A stretch of 64,000 bases of DNA from Bacteroides ilei (GTDB lineage Bacteria > Bacteroidota > Bacteroidia > Bacteroidales > Bacteroidaceae), in the NCBI RefSeq assembly GCF_900128495.1, contig NZ_LT635801.1:2754691-2818690 (forward strand), read 5' to 3'. Each line of letters opens with the position of its first letter. The stretch's first letter is position 1. The notes beneath the pieces are model-generated. The model was given only the letters and a program-made list of their open reading frames with translations. It did no database searches and had not been told where the DNA came from. Both the position numbers and the translations under genes were made by a program. Positions 51,913 through 61,578 of this stretch are shown here, in pieces.

Positions 51913-52950
51913 ATGACAAAAGACGAAAAATATATCAGCCGGTGCATACAACTGGCCCGTAACGGACTATGTACCACCGCTCCTAATCCGATGGTAGGTG
52001 CCGTAATTGTACATAACGACAAGATTATCGGAGAAGGCTACCACATCCGTTGTGGGGAAGGCCATGCCGAAGTCAATGCGATAGCTTCCGTCAAGGACGA
52101 AAGCCTGCTGAAGGAATCCACAATCTACGTCAGTCTGGAGCCCTGCTCGCATTATGGGAAAACCCCTCCGTGTGCCGACCTGATTATCCGCAAAGGGATC
52201 CGACGGGTCGTAGTAGGCTGTATCGATCCGTTTTCACTGGTAGCGGGAAGAGGAATCCAGAAACTGAAAGACGCCGGCATTGACGTGACCGTCGGTGTCC
52301 TGGAAAAGGAATGTCGTGAACTTATAAAACGGTTCGTAACATTCAATACCCGGCAACGGCCGTATATCACCTTGAAATGGGCCCAGTCGGCCGACGGATT
52401 CATCGATGTCTGCCGCACGGATGGACATCCCGAAGTCCTCTCCACACCAATCAGTTCCATGTATGTACACAAACAACGTGCCGAACACCAAGCCATACTG
52501 ATAGGCCGTCGGACTGCGTTACTGGACAATCCGTCGCTCACCACCCGGCTATGGTACGGGAAAAATCCGGTGAGACTGGTCATAGACCGCGACCTCACAC
52601 TTCCCCCCTGTCTGAAACTATTTGACGGTAGCGTCCCTACCTGGATATTTACCGCGTCGGAACCCGTTTCCCCTCTACCTGATGTTAACTATTGTAAACT
52701 GGATTTCAGTCGGGATATCCTGCCCCAGATAGCCGGATTCCTTTACAAACAGAAACTACAATCCCTGCTGGTCGAGGGTGGAAGCACGCTGCTGCAATCA
52801 TGTATCGATTCAGGATTCTGGGACGAAATCTACATCGAGCATGCCTCCAAAGCACTTCACAATGGCATTAAGGCTCCAACCGTTCCAGCCGGATATCCGG
52901 CTGACTATCAACAGCGCGACCATGTGCAGATCATTCATTACAGGAAATAG
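51913..52950 (+). CDS. ribD: Bifunctional riboflavin biosynthesis protein RibD
   Basis: A 345-residue enzyme with an N-terminal deaminase and a C-terminal reductase, doing the second and third steps from GTP to riboflavin. The zinc site is GEGHAEVNAI and LEPCSHYGKTPPCADLII. The reductase half has WAQSADGFIDV, ILIGRRTALLDNPSLTTR and SLLVEGGSTLLQSCIDSGFW for NADPH binding. Length is a little short of the 360 usual but both domains are complete. Other rib genes are not present here. Confidence 0.95.
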   Translation: MTKDEKYISRCIQLARNGLCTTAPNPMVGAVIVHNDKIIGEGYHIRCGEGHAEVNAIASVKDESLLKESTIYVSLEPCSHYGKTPPCADLIIRKGIRRVVVGCIDPFSLVAGRGIQKLKDAGIDVTVGVLEKECRELIKRFVTFNTRQRPYITLKWAQSADGFIDVCRTDGHPEVLSTPISSMYVHKQRAEHQAILIGRRTALLDNPSLTTRLWYGKNPVRLVIDRDLTLPPCLKLFDGSVPTWIFTASEPVSPLPDVNYCKLDFSRDILPQIAGFLYKQKLQSLLVEGGSTLLQSCIDSGFWDEIYIEHASKALHNGIKAPTVPAGYPADYQQRDHVQIIHYRK

Positions 52951-53050
52951 AAGACGTGACAAAGTTCCATTTCGCCGATAAAATAGCCGGTTTTATCCAT
53001 AATTTTATATAAAACTTGAACCAAAAGTTCTGTTTCGCGAAAAAACTTTC

Positions 53051-53058
53051 TACATTTG
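53051..53058 (+). promoter_or_regulatory. -7 box deciding the start of the DUF6242 gene
   Basis: TACATTTG; transcription should start near 53061, which rules out the in-frame ATG at 53016 and supports ATG 53094. Confidence 0.6.
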
Positions 53059-53093
53059 TAACTTGTAATATAATACAAAGCATACAACCACAA

Positions 53094-54539
53094 ATGAAAA
53101 TAAGATTCGTACCTATCATAATGGCTGGCCTGTTTGCCGCGGCTACATTTATGACCTCTTGTTTGAACGATGATACGCCAGAAATTACGTATAGTTCGGA
53201 GACCAGCATTACGTCTTTCTCACTGGGAACCCTACATTGCGAAATCCATGGTCTGGATAAAAACGGGAACGACTCCGTATATACCGACACGATATCCATG
53301 TCGAACTATCCGTTTACCATCAACCAGCTGCAGCGTACCATTGAAAACAAGGATTCATTACCGGTAGGAACTGATATTTCGAGGGTACTGCTCAACATAA
53401 AGGCCGATACGGATTACATCCTTTATGGCAAGATAAACGAGAAAGGCGGTGAAGCCAAAGATACGCTTTGGACATCGGGCGACACCATCAACTTTGCCGT
53501 AGCTCCAACAGAAGGACTGCAGTTCAAAGTTATGGCCTATAGCGGCGTCATCGGCAAGCCTTATACGGTCAAGATCAATGTACACAAACAGGTCCCTGAT
53601 TCTCTTGAATGGAATCTGTCACCAATGGGATCCGGTTTCCAGAACGGAACACTAAGCCGTATGAAATCTGTCTGCCTTGGCAACAGACTTTATGTCTTTG
53701 GAGAAAAAGACGGAAAAGGAGTTGCCGAATATTGCGACATCTCCGCCAATAATACTCCAGGGGACTGGGAAACACTTCCGTTGCCTGAAGGCACAGACAG
53801 CTATTCTGTAACGTCATGCGGCAATGACATATACTTCATTGCGACGGGTGCCCTCTACCGGCTTACCACCACAGGTTATGAGGTCTGCGGCAATGAGACA
53901 TCATTGTCACAACTGATAGCGGCATCAGCTATCAACGGAGAATATTTACTCTATACCAGAAAAAACGACGGACAATTCCTGACTTACAACACTGTACAGA
54001 ACACATGGAGCCCCAACGACGAAATCGAAAATTGTCCGGACGCCAGCCAGAACATTTCATCTGTCAACCTGCCATTATCATATAACAATACAATTGTCCG
54101 TACCATTCTGATGGGATACAATGAAACCGAACCGGAAGGTTCAGGCTTTGTGGCTACCCACCTGAGCAATGAAACGACATGGACAACCTACAATTTCGCA
54201 CAGGCCGATACTTTCAGATGCCCTAACATTGCAGATCCGACCATGATATTCTACAACAAGAAAATCTATGTATACGGAGGCAATGTAAAGACGACCGACT
54301 ATGAATACGCCCCATTCAGCGTATTCTTCGAATCGGCAGACAACGGCCTCACCTGGAATCCTGTACAACGTTATGTGACATTCCCGAAAGGTAACAATGC
54401 TTTCGCACAATATTATAAAGGCAACGGAAGTTACGCCAGTGTTGTGGACACCAATAACTTCATCTGGATTATCTGGAACGACGGACAGATGAGCAGGGGA
54501 CGTATAAACCATTTTGGCTTTGCTACCAAATGGGAATAA
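53094..54539 (+). CDS. DUF6242-type lipoprotein with Kelch-like repeats
   Basis: About 481 residues. From ATG 53094 the protein has a lipoprotein signal (MKIRFVPIIMAGLFAAATFM then TSC near residue 23). The N-terminal 130 residues are beta-rich; the rest shows repeated strands of about 45-50 residues, e.g. GNRLYVFGEKDGKGVAEYCD, GNDIYFIATGALYRLTTTGY, NKKIYVYGGNVKTTDYEYAP, each with a G-x-x-I/L-Y pattern, consistent with a beta-propeller. Surface location is likely; ligand unknown. It lies 23 bases before uppS, so they may be transcribed together. Confidence 0.75.
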   Translation: MKIRFVPIIMAGLFAAATFMTSCLNDDTPEITYSSETSITSFSLGTLHCEIHGLDKNGNDSVYTDTISMSNYPFTINQLQRTIENKDSLPVGTDISRVLLNIKADTDYILYGKINEKGGEAKDTLWTSGDTINFAVAPTEGLQFKVMAYSGVIGKPYTVKINVHKQVPDSLEWNLSPMGSGFQNGTLSRMKSVCLGNRLYVFGEKDGKGVAEYCDISANNTPGDWETLPLPEGTDSYSVTSCGNDIYFIATGALYRLTTTGYEVCGNETSLSQLIAASAINGEYLLYTRKNDGQFLTYNTVQNTWSPNDEIENCPDASQNISSVNLPLSYNNTIVRTILMGYNETEPEGSGFVATHLSNETTWTTYNFAQADTFRCPNIADPTMIFYNKKIYVYGGNVKTTDYEYAPFSVFFESADNGLTWNPVQRYVTFPKGNNAFAQYYKGNGSYASVVDTNNFIWIIWNDGQMSRGRINHFGFATKWE

Positions 54540-54562
54540 TATAAAATCTGAAAATTAAGACC

Positions 54563-55300
54563 ATGCTATATAGAGACCAACTGGATAAATCGCGCATTCC
54601 GGCACACATAGCCATCATAATGGATGGAAACGGACGCTGGGCCAAACAACGTGGGAAAGCCCGCTCGTTCGGCCATCAGGCAGGAGCCGAAACGGTTCAT
54701 GTCATCGCCGAAGAAGCTGCACGTCTGGGGGTGAAGTATCTGACACTCTATACGTTTTCAACAGAAAACTGGAACCGTCCTGCAGACGAAATCGCTGCAT
54801 TGATGAGCCTCCTGATGGATTCCATAGAAGAAGAGACCTTCATGAAAAATAATATCTGTTTCCGGATCATCGGAGACACAGCCAAACTGCCGGCCGATGT
54901 ATTGGAACGTCTGAACCAATGCATCGAACGAACCTCCTCCAATACGGGAATGTGCCTGGTATTAGCCTTGAGCTATTCATCCAAATGGGAACTGACAGAA
55001 GCCGTAAGACAGATAGCGGCCAAGGCCGTCAACCATGAGATCGAAATCGGAGAAATAACCGACAAAACAATAGACCAACATCTGGCAACCAATTTCATGC
55101 CCGATCCGGATCTTCTGATACGCACCGGAGGAGAAATCCGCCTGAGCAATTATCTGTTATGGCAATGTGCTTATTCCGAACTTTACTTCTGCGATACCTA
55201 TTGGCCCGATTTCAAGGAAGAAGAGTTCTGCAAGGCAATCTGTGATTATCAACGAAGAGAACGCCGTTTCGGCAAAACCAGTGAACAAATATTGAAATAG
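54563..55300 (+). CDS. uppS: Isoprenyl (undecaprenyl) diphosphate synthase
   Basis: A 245-residue cis-prenyltransferase making the lipid carrier for cell-wall and O-antigen synthesis. Motifs: [20 protein letters not shown] with the catalytic Asp, [40 protein letters not shown] and [20 protein letters not shown]. Length is normal. bamA begins 3 bases after its stop, so the two are translated together, linking carrier-lipid synthesis and barrel assembly in one transcript. Confidence 0.97.
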   Translation: MLYRDQLDKSRIPAHIAIIMDGNGRWAKQRGKARSFGHQAGAETVHVIAEEAARLGVKYLTLYTFSTENWNRPADEIAALMSLLMDSIEEETFMKNNICFRIIGDTAKLPADVLERLNQCIERTSSNTGMCLVLALSYSSKWELTEAVRQIAAKAVNHEIEIGEITDKTIDQHLATNFMPDPDLLIRTGGEIRLSNYLLWQCAYSELYFCDTYWPDFKEEEFCKAICDYQRRERRFGKTSEQILK

Positions 55301-55303
55301 AAA

Positions 55304-57943
55304 ATGCGATACTTTTTTACTCTGATCTTGCTTGCACTTGTATGTTCCATTTTTAATCCGACAAAAGCCAGTGCGCAAGAGTTGAACGATACAATCTACA
55401 ACCCGACAATCCTCTATAACGGAACACCGAAAAAATACGAGATTGCCGACATCAAGGTTGAAGGTGTTAAGAACTATGAGGACTACGTGCTGATAGGTAT
55501 CTCCGGATTGGCTGTAGGCCAGACCGTAACCATACCGGGCGATGACATTACCGATGCGGTAAAACGCTATTGGAGGCACGGATTGTTTTCATCGGTCAGC
55601 ATTACGGCAGAAAAAAGTGTCGGGAACAAGGTGTATCTGAAAATCTCCCTCACCCAACGTCCACGTATCACTGATATCCGCTATTACGGAATCAAGAAAA
55701 GTGACCGTGAAGACCTGCAGGCCAAACTGGGACTGGTCAAGGGAAGCCAGGTTACTCCGAACCTGATAGACAGGGCAAAAATATTGATCAAGAAACATTT
55801 CGACGAAAAAGGCTTCAAGAACGCCGAAGTGAACATTGTCGAAAGAGAGGATCCTGAAAACAAGGAACAGGTATATATTGATGTCAACATCGATAAGAAA
55901 GAAAAGGTCAAAGTACATAAGATTACGATAGAAGGCAACCAGGTACTGACCGACAAGAAGCTGAAACGTATCATGAAGAAGACAAACGAAAAAGGTAAAC
56001 TCATTAACCTGTTCCGTACAAAGAAATTCATTGAAGAAAAATACGAAGAAGACAAACAGAAGATTATCGACAAATATAACGAATTGGGATATCGTGACGC
56101 CATCATTGAGGAAGACAGCGTTTCGAACTATGATGACAAGACAGTCGATGTCTACATGAAAATCTATGAAGGTAACAAATACTATCTGCGCAACATCACA
56201 TGGGTAGGTAACACCGTTTACCCGTCCGACCTGCTGAATCAACAGTTACAGATGAAGCATGGTGATGTCTATAACCAGAAACTATTGAACGACCGTATCA
56301 ACAACGATGAAGACGCTATCGGCAACAACTACTATAACCGTGGTTACGTATTCTTCCATCTGGATCCGGTTGAGGTCAACATTGACGGAGACTCCATCGA
56401 TCTGGAAATGCGTATTGCCGAAGGTCCGCAGGCAAGTATCAGCCATGTACGTATCAACGGTAATGACCGTCTGTATGAAAACGTGATACGCCGTGAACTC
56501 CGTACACGTCCGGGCGACCTGTTCAGTAAAGAGGCTCTGGAACGTTCATACCGTGAAATTGCCCAGATGGGACACTTCAATCCGGAGACTATCAAACCGG
56601 ATGTACAGCCTAACATCCAGGACGGTACGGTAGATATCAACTGGGGACTGGAATCAAAGGCCAACGACCAGGTGGAATTCTCGGCCGGTTGGGGACAGAC
56701 AGGTATCATCGGTAAGCTGAGCTTGAAGTTCACGAACTTCTCGTTCGCCAACCTGTTCCGCAAGAACGACAACTTCCGTGGTTTCCTTCCACAAGGTGAC
56801 GGACAGACACTGACAATCAGCGGACAGACCAACGGACGATACTACCAGTCGTATAGTATCTCACTGCTTGACCCGTGGTTCGGAGGGAAACGCCCGAATT
56901 CACTTTCATTGTCGGCTTTCTTCTCTGTACAGACTGACGTCAGCGACCAGTATTACAACTCGGCCGTCATGAACAGCTATTACAACTACATATCAGGATG
57001 GGGTAATACCTATGGCGGATACTACGACAATTATGAATTGTACTACAATCCTGACAAGTCAATCAAGATGTTCGGGCTTTCATTAGGATGGGGAACACGT
57101 CTCCGCTGGCCGGACGACTTCTTCACCTTATCGGCCGAATTGTCATACCAACGCTTCATGCTGAAAGACTGGAGCTACCTCTACATCAAACTGAACAACG
57201 GGCAGTATATGAATACAGGTAACTGCAACAGTCTGGCGCTGAACCTGACGCTGGCACGTAACTCAACCGATAACCCGATATTCCCGCGTTACGGTTCCGA
57301 ATTCAGCGCATCTCTACAGATAACGCCGCCATATTCTCTGTTCAGCAAGAAAGACTATTCAACCTACGGCAAAGACAATTATGAAGAGGCTGCCAGCATG
57401 TATAAATGGATCGAATACCACAAATGGAAATTCAGAGCCAAGACTTATACGGCATTGATGGACATCCAGAAGTGTCCGGTAATCATGACCCGTACTGAAT
57501 TCGGTATTCTGGGACATTTCAACAAATACAAACGTTCACCGTTCGAAACCTTCTACGTGGGAGGTGACGGTATGACGGGCTACAGCTACAACTACGCATC
57601 CGAAACCATTGCATTACGCGGTTATGAAAACGGATCCTTGACACCTTACGGTAGCGAAGGTTATGCATACATCCGTCTGGGAGCTGAATTACGTTATCCG
57701 CTAATGCTGGAAAACTCAACCAGTATCTATGCATTGGGATTCGTAGAAGCCGGTAACGCCTGGACCGATGTAACCAAATTCAATCCGTTCCAGTTGAAAC
57801 GTTCGGCCGGTGTGGGTGTCCGTATCTTCCTGCCTATGATCGGTATGATGGGTATTGACTGGGCATATGGTTTCGACAAGATCAACGGTTCCATGCAATA
57901 TAGCAAGAGCCAGTTCCACTTCATTATCGGACAAGAATTCTAA
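55304..57943 (+). CDS. bamA: Outer-membrane protein assembly factor BamA
   Basis: An 879-residue essential barrel-assembly protein. Signal peptide (FTLILLALVCSIFNPTKASA), then five POTRA domains (about residues 40-480; examples IADIKVEGVKNYEDYVLIGI, VHKITIEGNQVLTDKKLKRI, ISHVRINGNDRLYENVIRRE), each with the strand-helix-helix-strand pattern. The 16-strand barrel ends VGVRIFLPMIGMMGIDWAYG and ...QFHFIIGQEF, a C-terminal Phe as expected for BamA substrates, and has the family motif GLGWGTRLRWPDDFF-like segment SLGWGTRLRWPDDFFTLSAE. Followed by two ompH-like chaperone genes. Confidence 0.96.
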   Translation: MRYFFTLILLALVCSIFNPTKASAQELNDTIYNPTILYNGTPKKYEIADIKVEGVKNYEDYVLIGISGLAVGQTVTIPGDDITDAVKRYWRHGLFSSVSITAEKSVGNKVYLKISLTQRPRITDIRYYGIKKSDREDLQAKLGLVKGSQVTPNLIDRAKILIKKHFDEKGFKNAEVNIVEREDPENKEQVYIDVNIDKKEKVKVHKITIEGNQVLTDKKLKRIMKKTNEKGKLINLFRTKKFIEEKYEEDKQKIIDKYNELGYRDAIIEEDSVSNYDDKTVDVYMKIYEGNKYYLRNITWVGNTVYPSDLLNQQLQMKHGDVYNQKLLNDRINNDEDAIGNNYYNRGYVFFHLDPVEVNIDGDSIDLEMRIAEGPQASISHVRINGNDRLYENVIRRELRTRPGDLFSKEALERSYREIAQMGHFNPETIKPDVQPNIQDGTVDINWGLESKANDQVEFSAGWGQTGIIGKLSLKFTNFSFANLFRKNDNFRGFLPQGDGQTLTISGQTNGRYYQSYSISLLDPWFGGKRPNSLSLSAFFSVQTDVSDQYYNSAVMNSYYNYISGWGNTYGGYYDNYELYYNPDKSIKMFGLSLGWGTRLRWPDDFFTLSAELSYQRFMLKDWSYLYIKLNNGQYMNTGNCNSLALNLTLARNSTDNPIFPRYGSEFSASLQITPPYSLFSKKDYSTYGKDNYEEAASMYKWIEYHKWKFRAKTYTALMDIQKCPVIMTRTEFGILGHFNKYKRSPFETFYVGGDGMTGYSYNYASETIALRGYENGSLTPYGSEGYAYIRLGAELRYPLMLENSTSIYALGFVEAGNAWTDVTKFNPFQLKRSAGVGVRIFLPMIGMMGIDWAYGFDKINGSMQYSKSQFHFIIGQEF

Positions 57944-58006
57944 TTACCTGCCTGATGCGGATGTTGTTCCCGCAACATCCGCCATCAGCATTAAAAACAC
58001 TATATT

Positions 58007-58522
58007 ATGAAAAGATTGATCCTTTCGGTAGCATTGTTAGCAGTGTGCACATTAGCAGTACAGGCCCAGCGCTTTGCACTCATTGACATGGAATATATCT
58101 TGAAACAGATTCCAGCTTACGAACAGGCAAACCGCCAGCTGGAAAGCCTCTCCAAGCAATGGCAAAGTGAAATGGAGGCAAAAGGGAACGAAGCCAAAAC
58201 CCTTTATGAAACTTACCAGCAGACAGCCGGGAAACTGACTGCTACCCAAAAGACTGTAAAAGAAGAAGAGATTGTAGCTAAAGAAAAAGAAGCGGCCGAA
58301 CTCCGGAAAAAATATTTCGGCCCGGAAGGCGAAATCATGAAAAAGCGTCAGGAATTGATCGGGCCGATCCAAGATGCCATCTATAACGCCGTAAAAGAAG
58401 TAGCTGTAGAAAAAAATTATGATGCAGTTATTGACCGTGCATCGGCCCAAAGCATGATTTTCGCATCACCACGCATTGATATCAGCAATGAAATCCTCTC
58501 GAAATTAGGATATTCAAATTAA
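58007..58522 (+). CDS. OmpH/Skp-family periplasmic chaperone, first copy
   Basis: A 171-residue secreted helical protein: signal peptide (LILSVALLAVCTLAVQAQ) then two long tentacle helices (KQWQSEMEAKGNEAKTLYET, EIVAKEKEAAELRKKYFGPE) with a conserved N-terminal strand RFALIDMEYILKQIP. It shields unfolded outer-membrane proteins on their way to BamA, whose gene ends 63 bases upstream. A second paralogue follows at 58588. Confidence 0.92.
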   Translation: MKRLILSVALLAVCTLAVQAQRFALIDMEYILKQIPAYEQANRQLESLSKQWQSEMEAKGNEAKTLYETYQQTAGKLTATQKTVKEEEIVAKEKEAAELRKKYFGPEGEIMKKRQELIGPIQDAIYNAVKEVAVEKNYDAVIDRASAQSMIFASPRIDISNEILSKLGYSN

Positions 58523-58587
58523 TTTCATACATTTGCAGTCGACATTGAATTAAGTATTTTAACCATAACATTAGAAACTATAAGATT

Positions 58588-59151
58588 ATGTTGAAAAAAA
58601 TTGCTTTATTACTTTTACTCATCGCTCCGATGACCGTATTCGCTCAGAAATTTGCACATTACAAATCTATGGATGTTATCCTTGTAATGCCGGAATATGC
58701 AAAAGCCCAGACTGACATCCAAGCTTTACAGAAGCAATATGAAGACGAAATCAAACGTGCTTCGGACGAGTTCAACAAAAAATTTGCAGAATACCAGCAG
58801 GAACAGAAAAACTTGCCGGCAAATATCCAGGAACGTCGTCAGAAAGAATTGCAGGAACTGCAGGAAAAAGGAATCCAGTTCCAGCAGGATGCCCAGCAGC
58901 AATTGCAGAAATCATATACAGATATGATGGAACCGATCTATAAGAAAATGGAAGATGCAGTCAAAGCTATCGGTGCTGCCGGCGGTTACACTTATATCTT
59001 CGACCTGAACCGTACAGATATTCCTTACGTTAACGAAACAATGTCTAAGGATGTAACCAATGATATCAAGACAAAACTGGGTATCAGCTTGACAGCAGCT
59101 CCTTACAATCCAGGAACAGCGACTACAGCACCAGCAACTACTACAAAATAA
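58588..59151 (+). CDS. OmpH/Skp-family periplasmic chaperone, second copy
   Basis: A 187-residue paralogue of the preceding gene. Signal peptide (IALLLLLIAPMTVFAQ), strand KFAHYKSMDVILVMPEYAKA, helical arms rich in Q, E and K (EYQQEQKNLPANIQERRQKE, QQDAQQQLQKSYTDMMEPIY), and an extra Thr/Ala-rich C-terminal tail (PGTATTAPATTTK) that the first copy lacks. Two Skp-like proteins per BamA is common in this group. A strong terminator follows at 59203. Confidence 0.92.
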   Translation: MLKKIALLLLLIAPMTVFAQKFAHYKSMDVILVMPEYAKAQTDIQALQKQYEDEIKRASDEFNKKFAEYQQEQKNLPANIQERRQKELQELQEKGIQFQQDAQQQLQKSYTDMMEPIYKKMEDAVKAIGAAGGYTYIFDLNRTDIPYVNETMSKDVTNDIKTKLGISLTAAPYNPGTATTAPATTTK

Positions 59152-59202
59152 TCAAGATATCCCTAATCCCTCGGAACCTCCGTTCAAAGGGATCCGATAC
59201 TG

Positions 59203-59256
59203 ACGAAGAATCCGGTAACACTTGTTTCGAACAGTCTGCCAGATTCTTCGTTTTTT
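59203..59256 (+). terminator. Terminator after the bamA-ompH unit
   Basis: Stem ACGAAGAATC / GATTCTTCGT with a 29-base loop followed by TTTTTT. It overlaps the open frame upstream of murI, showing that the murI start lies beyond it. Confidence 0.88.
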
Positions 59257-59278
59257 ATTTATAACCTTCTACCTTTAT

Positions 59279-60112
59279 ATGCCTATGTTTACAACTGGAC
59301 CTATCGGTGTCTTTGATTCCGGTTATGGAGGGCTGACTATCCTCAACAAATTCCGTGAACTGCTCCCTCAGTACGACTATATCTACCTTGGAGACAATGC
59401 ACGTACTCCATATGGTACACGTTCATTCGAGGTAGTTTACGAATTTACCCTACAAGCCGTACGCAAGCTGTTTGAATTCGGATGCCCGCTGGTCATCCTA
59501 GCCTGTAACACTGCCTCGGCCAAAGCTTTACGTAGTATACAGCAGAATGATCTCCCCCATATAGATCCTCACCGGAGGGTATTAGGGGTAATCCGTCCTA
59601 CTGTGGAATGTATTGGCGGACTGACCCAGTCACGCCACATAGGACTGCTTGCCACGGCTGGAACTGTAAAATCGGAATCATATCCGCTGGAAATACATAA
59701 GCTGTATCCCGATATAAAAGTAACCGCTGTAGCTTGTCCTTTATGGGTTCCATTGGTTGAGAACAATGAATATGACTCTCCGGGAGCCGACTATTTTGTA
59801 AAGAAATACCTGGATCAACTGCTGGGCCAGGATCCGGAAATAGATACAATCATCCTGGGATGTACCCATTATCCTTTATTGATAGACAAGATCAGGCAAT
59901 TCACCCCATCCCACATCCATCTGATAGCCCAAGGCGAATATGTTGCCCACAGCCTGAAAGACTACCTGATGCGTCATCCGGAAATAAAGTCCCGATGTAC
60001 AGCTAACGGGACCTGCGAATTCCTTACAACAGAATCAATCGAAAAATTTCAGGAATCGGCAGCTACATTCCTGCATGAAAAAGTCCGTGTAAGAAGCATT
60101 GTTCTGGAATAA
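59279..60112 (+). CDS. murI: Glutamate racemase
   Basis: About 277 residues, making D-glutamate for peptidoglycan. Start at ATG 59279 (MPMFTTGPIGVFDSGYGGLT) or 59285; the frame extends to 59222 but that part lies in a terminator. The two catalytic cysteines sit in LVILACNTASAKALRSIQQN and IDTIILGCTHYPLLIDKIRQ; the phosphate/substrate loops are GVFDSGYGGLTILNKF and YLGDNARTPYGTRS. The start is only a few bases after a TACCTTTA box (59270-59277), so the leader may be very short. Confidence 0.95.
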   Translation: MPMFTTGPIGVFDSGYGGLTILNKFRELLPQYDYIYLGDNARTPYGTRSFEVVYEFTLQAVRKLFEFGCPLVILACNTASAKALRSIQQNDLPHIDPHRRVLGVIRPTVECIGGLTQSRHIGLLATAGTVKSESYPLEIHKLYPDIKVTAVACPLWVPLVENNEYDSPGADYFVKKYLDQLLGQDPEIDTIILGCTHYPLLIDKIRQFTPSHIHLIAQGEYVAHSLKDYLMRHPEIKSRCTANGTCEFLTTESIEKFQESAATFLHEKVRVRSIVLE

Positions 60113-60126
60113 CCGGACATGAAAAG

Positions 60127-60179
60127 AAAGACGGCTGAGATGGAACATGTCTGCCAGTTTTCATCTCAGCCGTCTTTTT
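60127..60179. terminator. Bidirectional terminator between murI and the U32 peptidase gene
   Basis: 16-bp arms AAAGACGGCTGAGATG / CATCTCAGCCGTCTTT with a 19-base loop, A/T runs on both sides. Confidence 0.92.
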
Positions 60180-60200
60180 ATCATATAAAAGAGTAATCCG

Positions 60201-61463
60201 TCATTTCTTCTTCAACTCGTCGGCAGGTACAATCCGATAAAGCTTGTCGCTAGGCCGTACACGGTCGGGAACCTTGAATGAAACATGTACTCCTTTCTTG
60301 ACAACATCTACCGGCTTCAGGTCAACACGAGCCTCATCCAGCGTTACATACATGGCTCCGGTAGTAGGTCCCGTAATCAGCAACTTGTCGCCAATCTTGA
60401 TTTCGGCAGCTTCAATCAGAAACTCGGCTACACCGATATTCGAAAAGTATTTGATACCACGTCCTGCATATACCTTGCGTTCTGTCGCTTCCGAACCGTA
60501 GTTCTTACTCCATTCCCCCAAACGCTGGCCTAAATAATAACCGTTCCAGAATCCGCGGTTAAATACCGTCTTCAAACGGGCATCCCAATCAGCCTTCTTC
60601 TCTTCTGTAAAAGTACCGTCCAAGTAAGAACGGATAGCTTCCTTATAACATTCTACCACGGTTTTCACATACTCCGGTCCACGGGCACGCCCTTCAATCT
60701 TGAACACACGCACACCGGCCTCAATCATCTCATCCATGAAATGGATAGTCTTCAGATCCTTCGGTGACATGATATACTGGTTATCGACTTCCAGTTCAAT
60801 ATCGCTCTCCTTATCCTTTACAATATACGACCGGCGGCATACCTGCATACAGGCTCCACGATTGGCCGACGCATTCAGCTCGTTCAGACTCAAGTAACAT
60901 TTTCCAGACACAGCCATACACAAAGCTCCATGACAGAACATTTCGATACGAACCGGATTTCCCATAGGCCCGACAATATGCTGTTCCTGAATCGCTTCAT
61001 AAATCTTACGGACCTGCTTCAAATTCAGCTCACGGGCCAGTACCACCACATCGGCAAACTGGGCATAGAATTTCAAGGCCTCAGCATTACTGATATTCAA
61101 CTGAGTGGAGAGATGTACCTCCTGCCCCACCTGATTACAATATGACATCACCGCCACGTCGGCTGCAATAACTGCACTGATACCTGCCTCTTTCGCGGCA
61201 TCAATGATTTTACGCATCAGCTCAATGTCTTCATCATAGATGATGGTATTGACTGTGAGGTAACTCTTTACACCATGTTCGTCACAAACCTTTGCGATTT
61301 CACGCAAATCGTCAACCGTAAACGTGCCGGCCGAACGTGCACGCATATTCAGGCTTTCAATTCCGAAATAAATGGAATCGGCCCCTGCATGAATAGCCGC
61401 AGCCAACGACTCACGAGAGCCCACAGGAGCCATGATTTCAAAATCTTTTATAGAATAATTCAT
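60201..61463 (-). CDS. U32-family peptidase (YegQ/TrhP-like)
   Basis: About 420 residues. The start is ATG 61463 (MNYSIKDFEIMAPVGSRESL); the frame is open far upstream but that part is antisense to dusB. A TIM-barrel begins with ADSIYFGIESLNMRARSAGT; VHLSTQLNISNAEALKFYAQ and the Cys-rich segment MFCHGALCMAVSGKCYLSLN with GACMQVCRRSY binds the Fe-S or metal site. A C-terminal beta-barrel (GVAEFLIEAAEIKIGDKLLI) follows. Homologues take part in tRNA 5-hydroxyuridine (TrhP) formation, others in collagen degradation. A -7 box TACCTTTG is at 61487-61494. dusB, divergent, also modifies tRNA. Confidence 0.9.
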   Translation of the reverse strand: MNYSIKDFEIMAPVGSRESLAAAIHAGADSIYFGIESLNMRARSAGTFTVDDLREIAKVCDEHGVKSYLTVNTIIYDEDIELMRKIIDAAKEAGISAVIAADVAVMSYCNQVGQEVHLSTQLNISNAEALKFYAQFADVVVLARELNLKQVRKIYEAIQEQHIVGPMGNPVRIEMFCHGALCMAVSGKCYLSLNELNASANRGACMQVCRRSYIVKDKESDIELEVDNQYIMSPKDLKTIHFMDEMIEAGVRVFKIEGRARGPEYVKTVVECYKEAIRSYLDGTFTEEKKADWDARLKTVFNRGFWNGYYLGQRLGEWSKNYGSEATERKVYAGRGIKYFSNIGVAEFLIEAAEIKIGDKLLITGPTTGAMYVTLDEARVDLKPVDVVKKGVHVSFKVPDRVRPSDKLYRIVPADELKKK

Positions 61464-61578
61464 CCTTTTCTTGTTGATTTGGGATGCAAAGGTAGTGAAT
61501 TTTTCCGTAATTTTGCAGCCGGAATCAGCCATTTCATTATATATAAGATATTTACGATAGGAAAACCAACTATACGCA

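Noticed and set aside
59222..59278. N-terminal extension of murI
   Set aside because: It overlaps a terminator hairpin and T run and does not resemble the family N-terminus.
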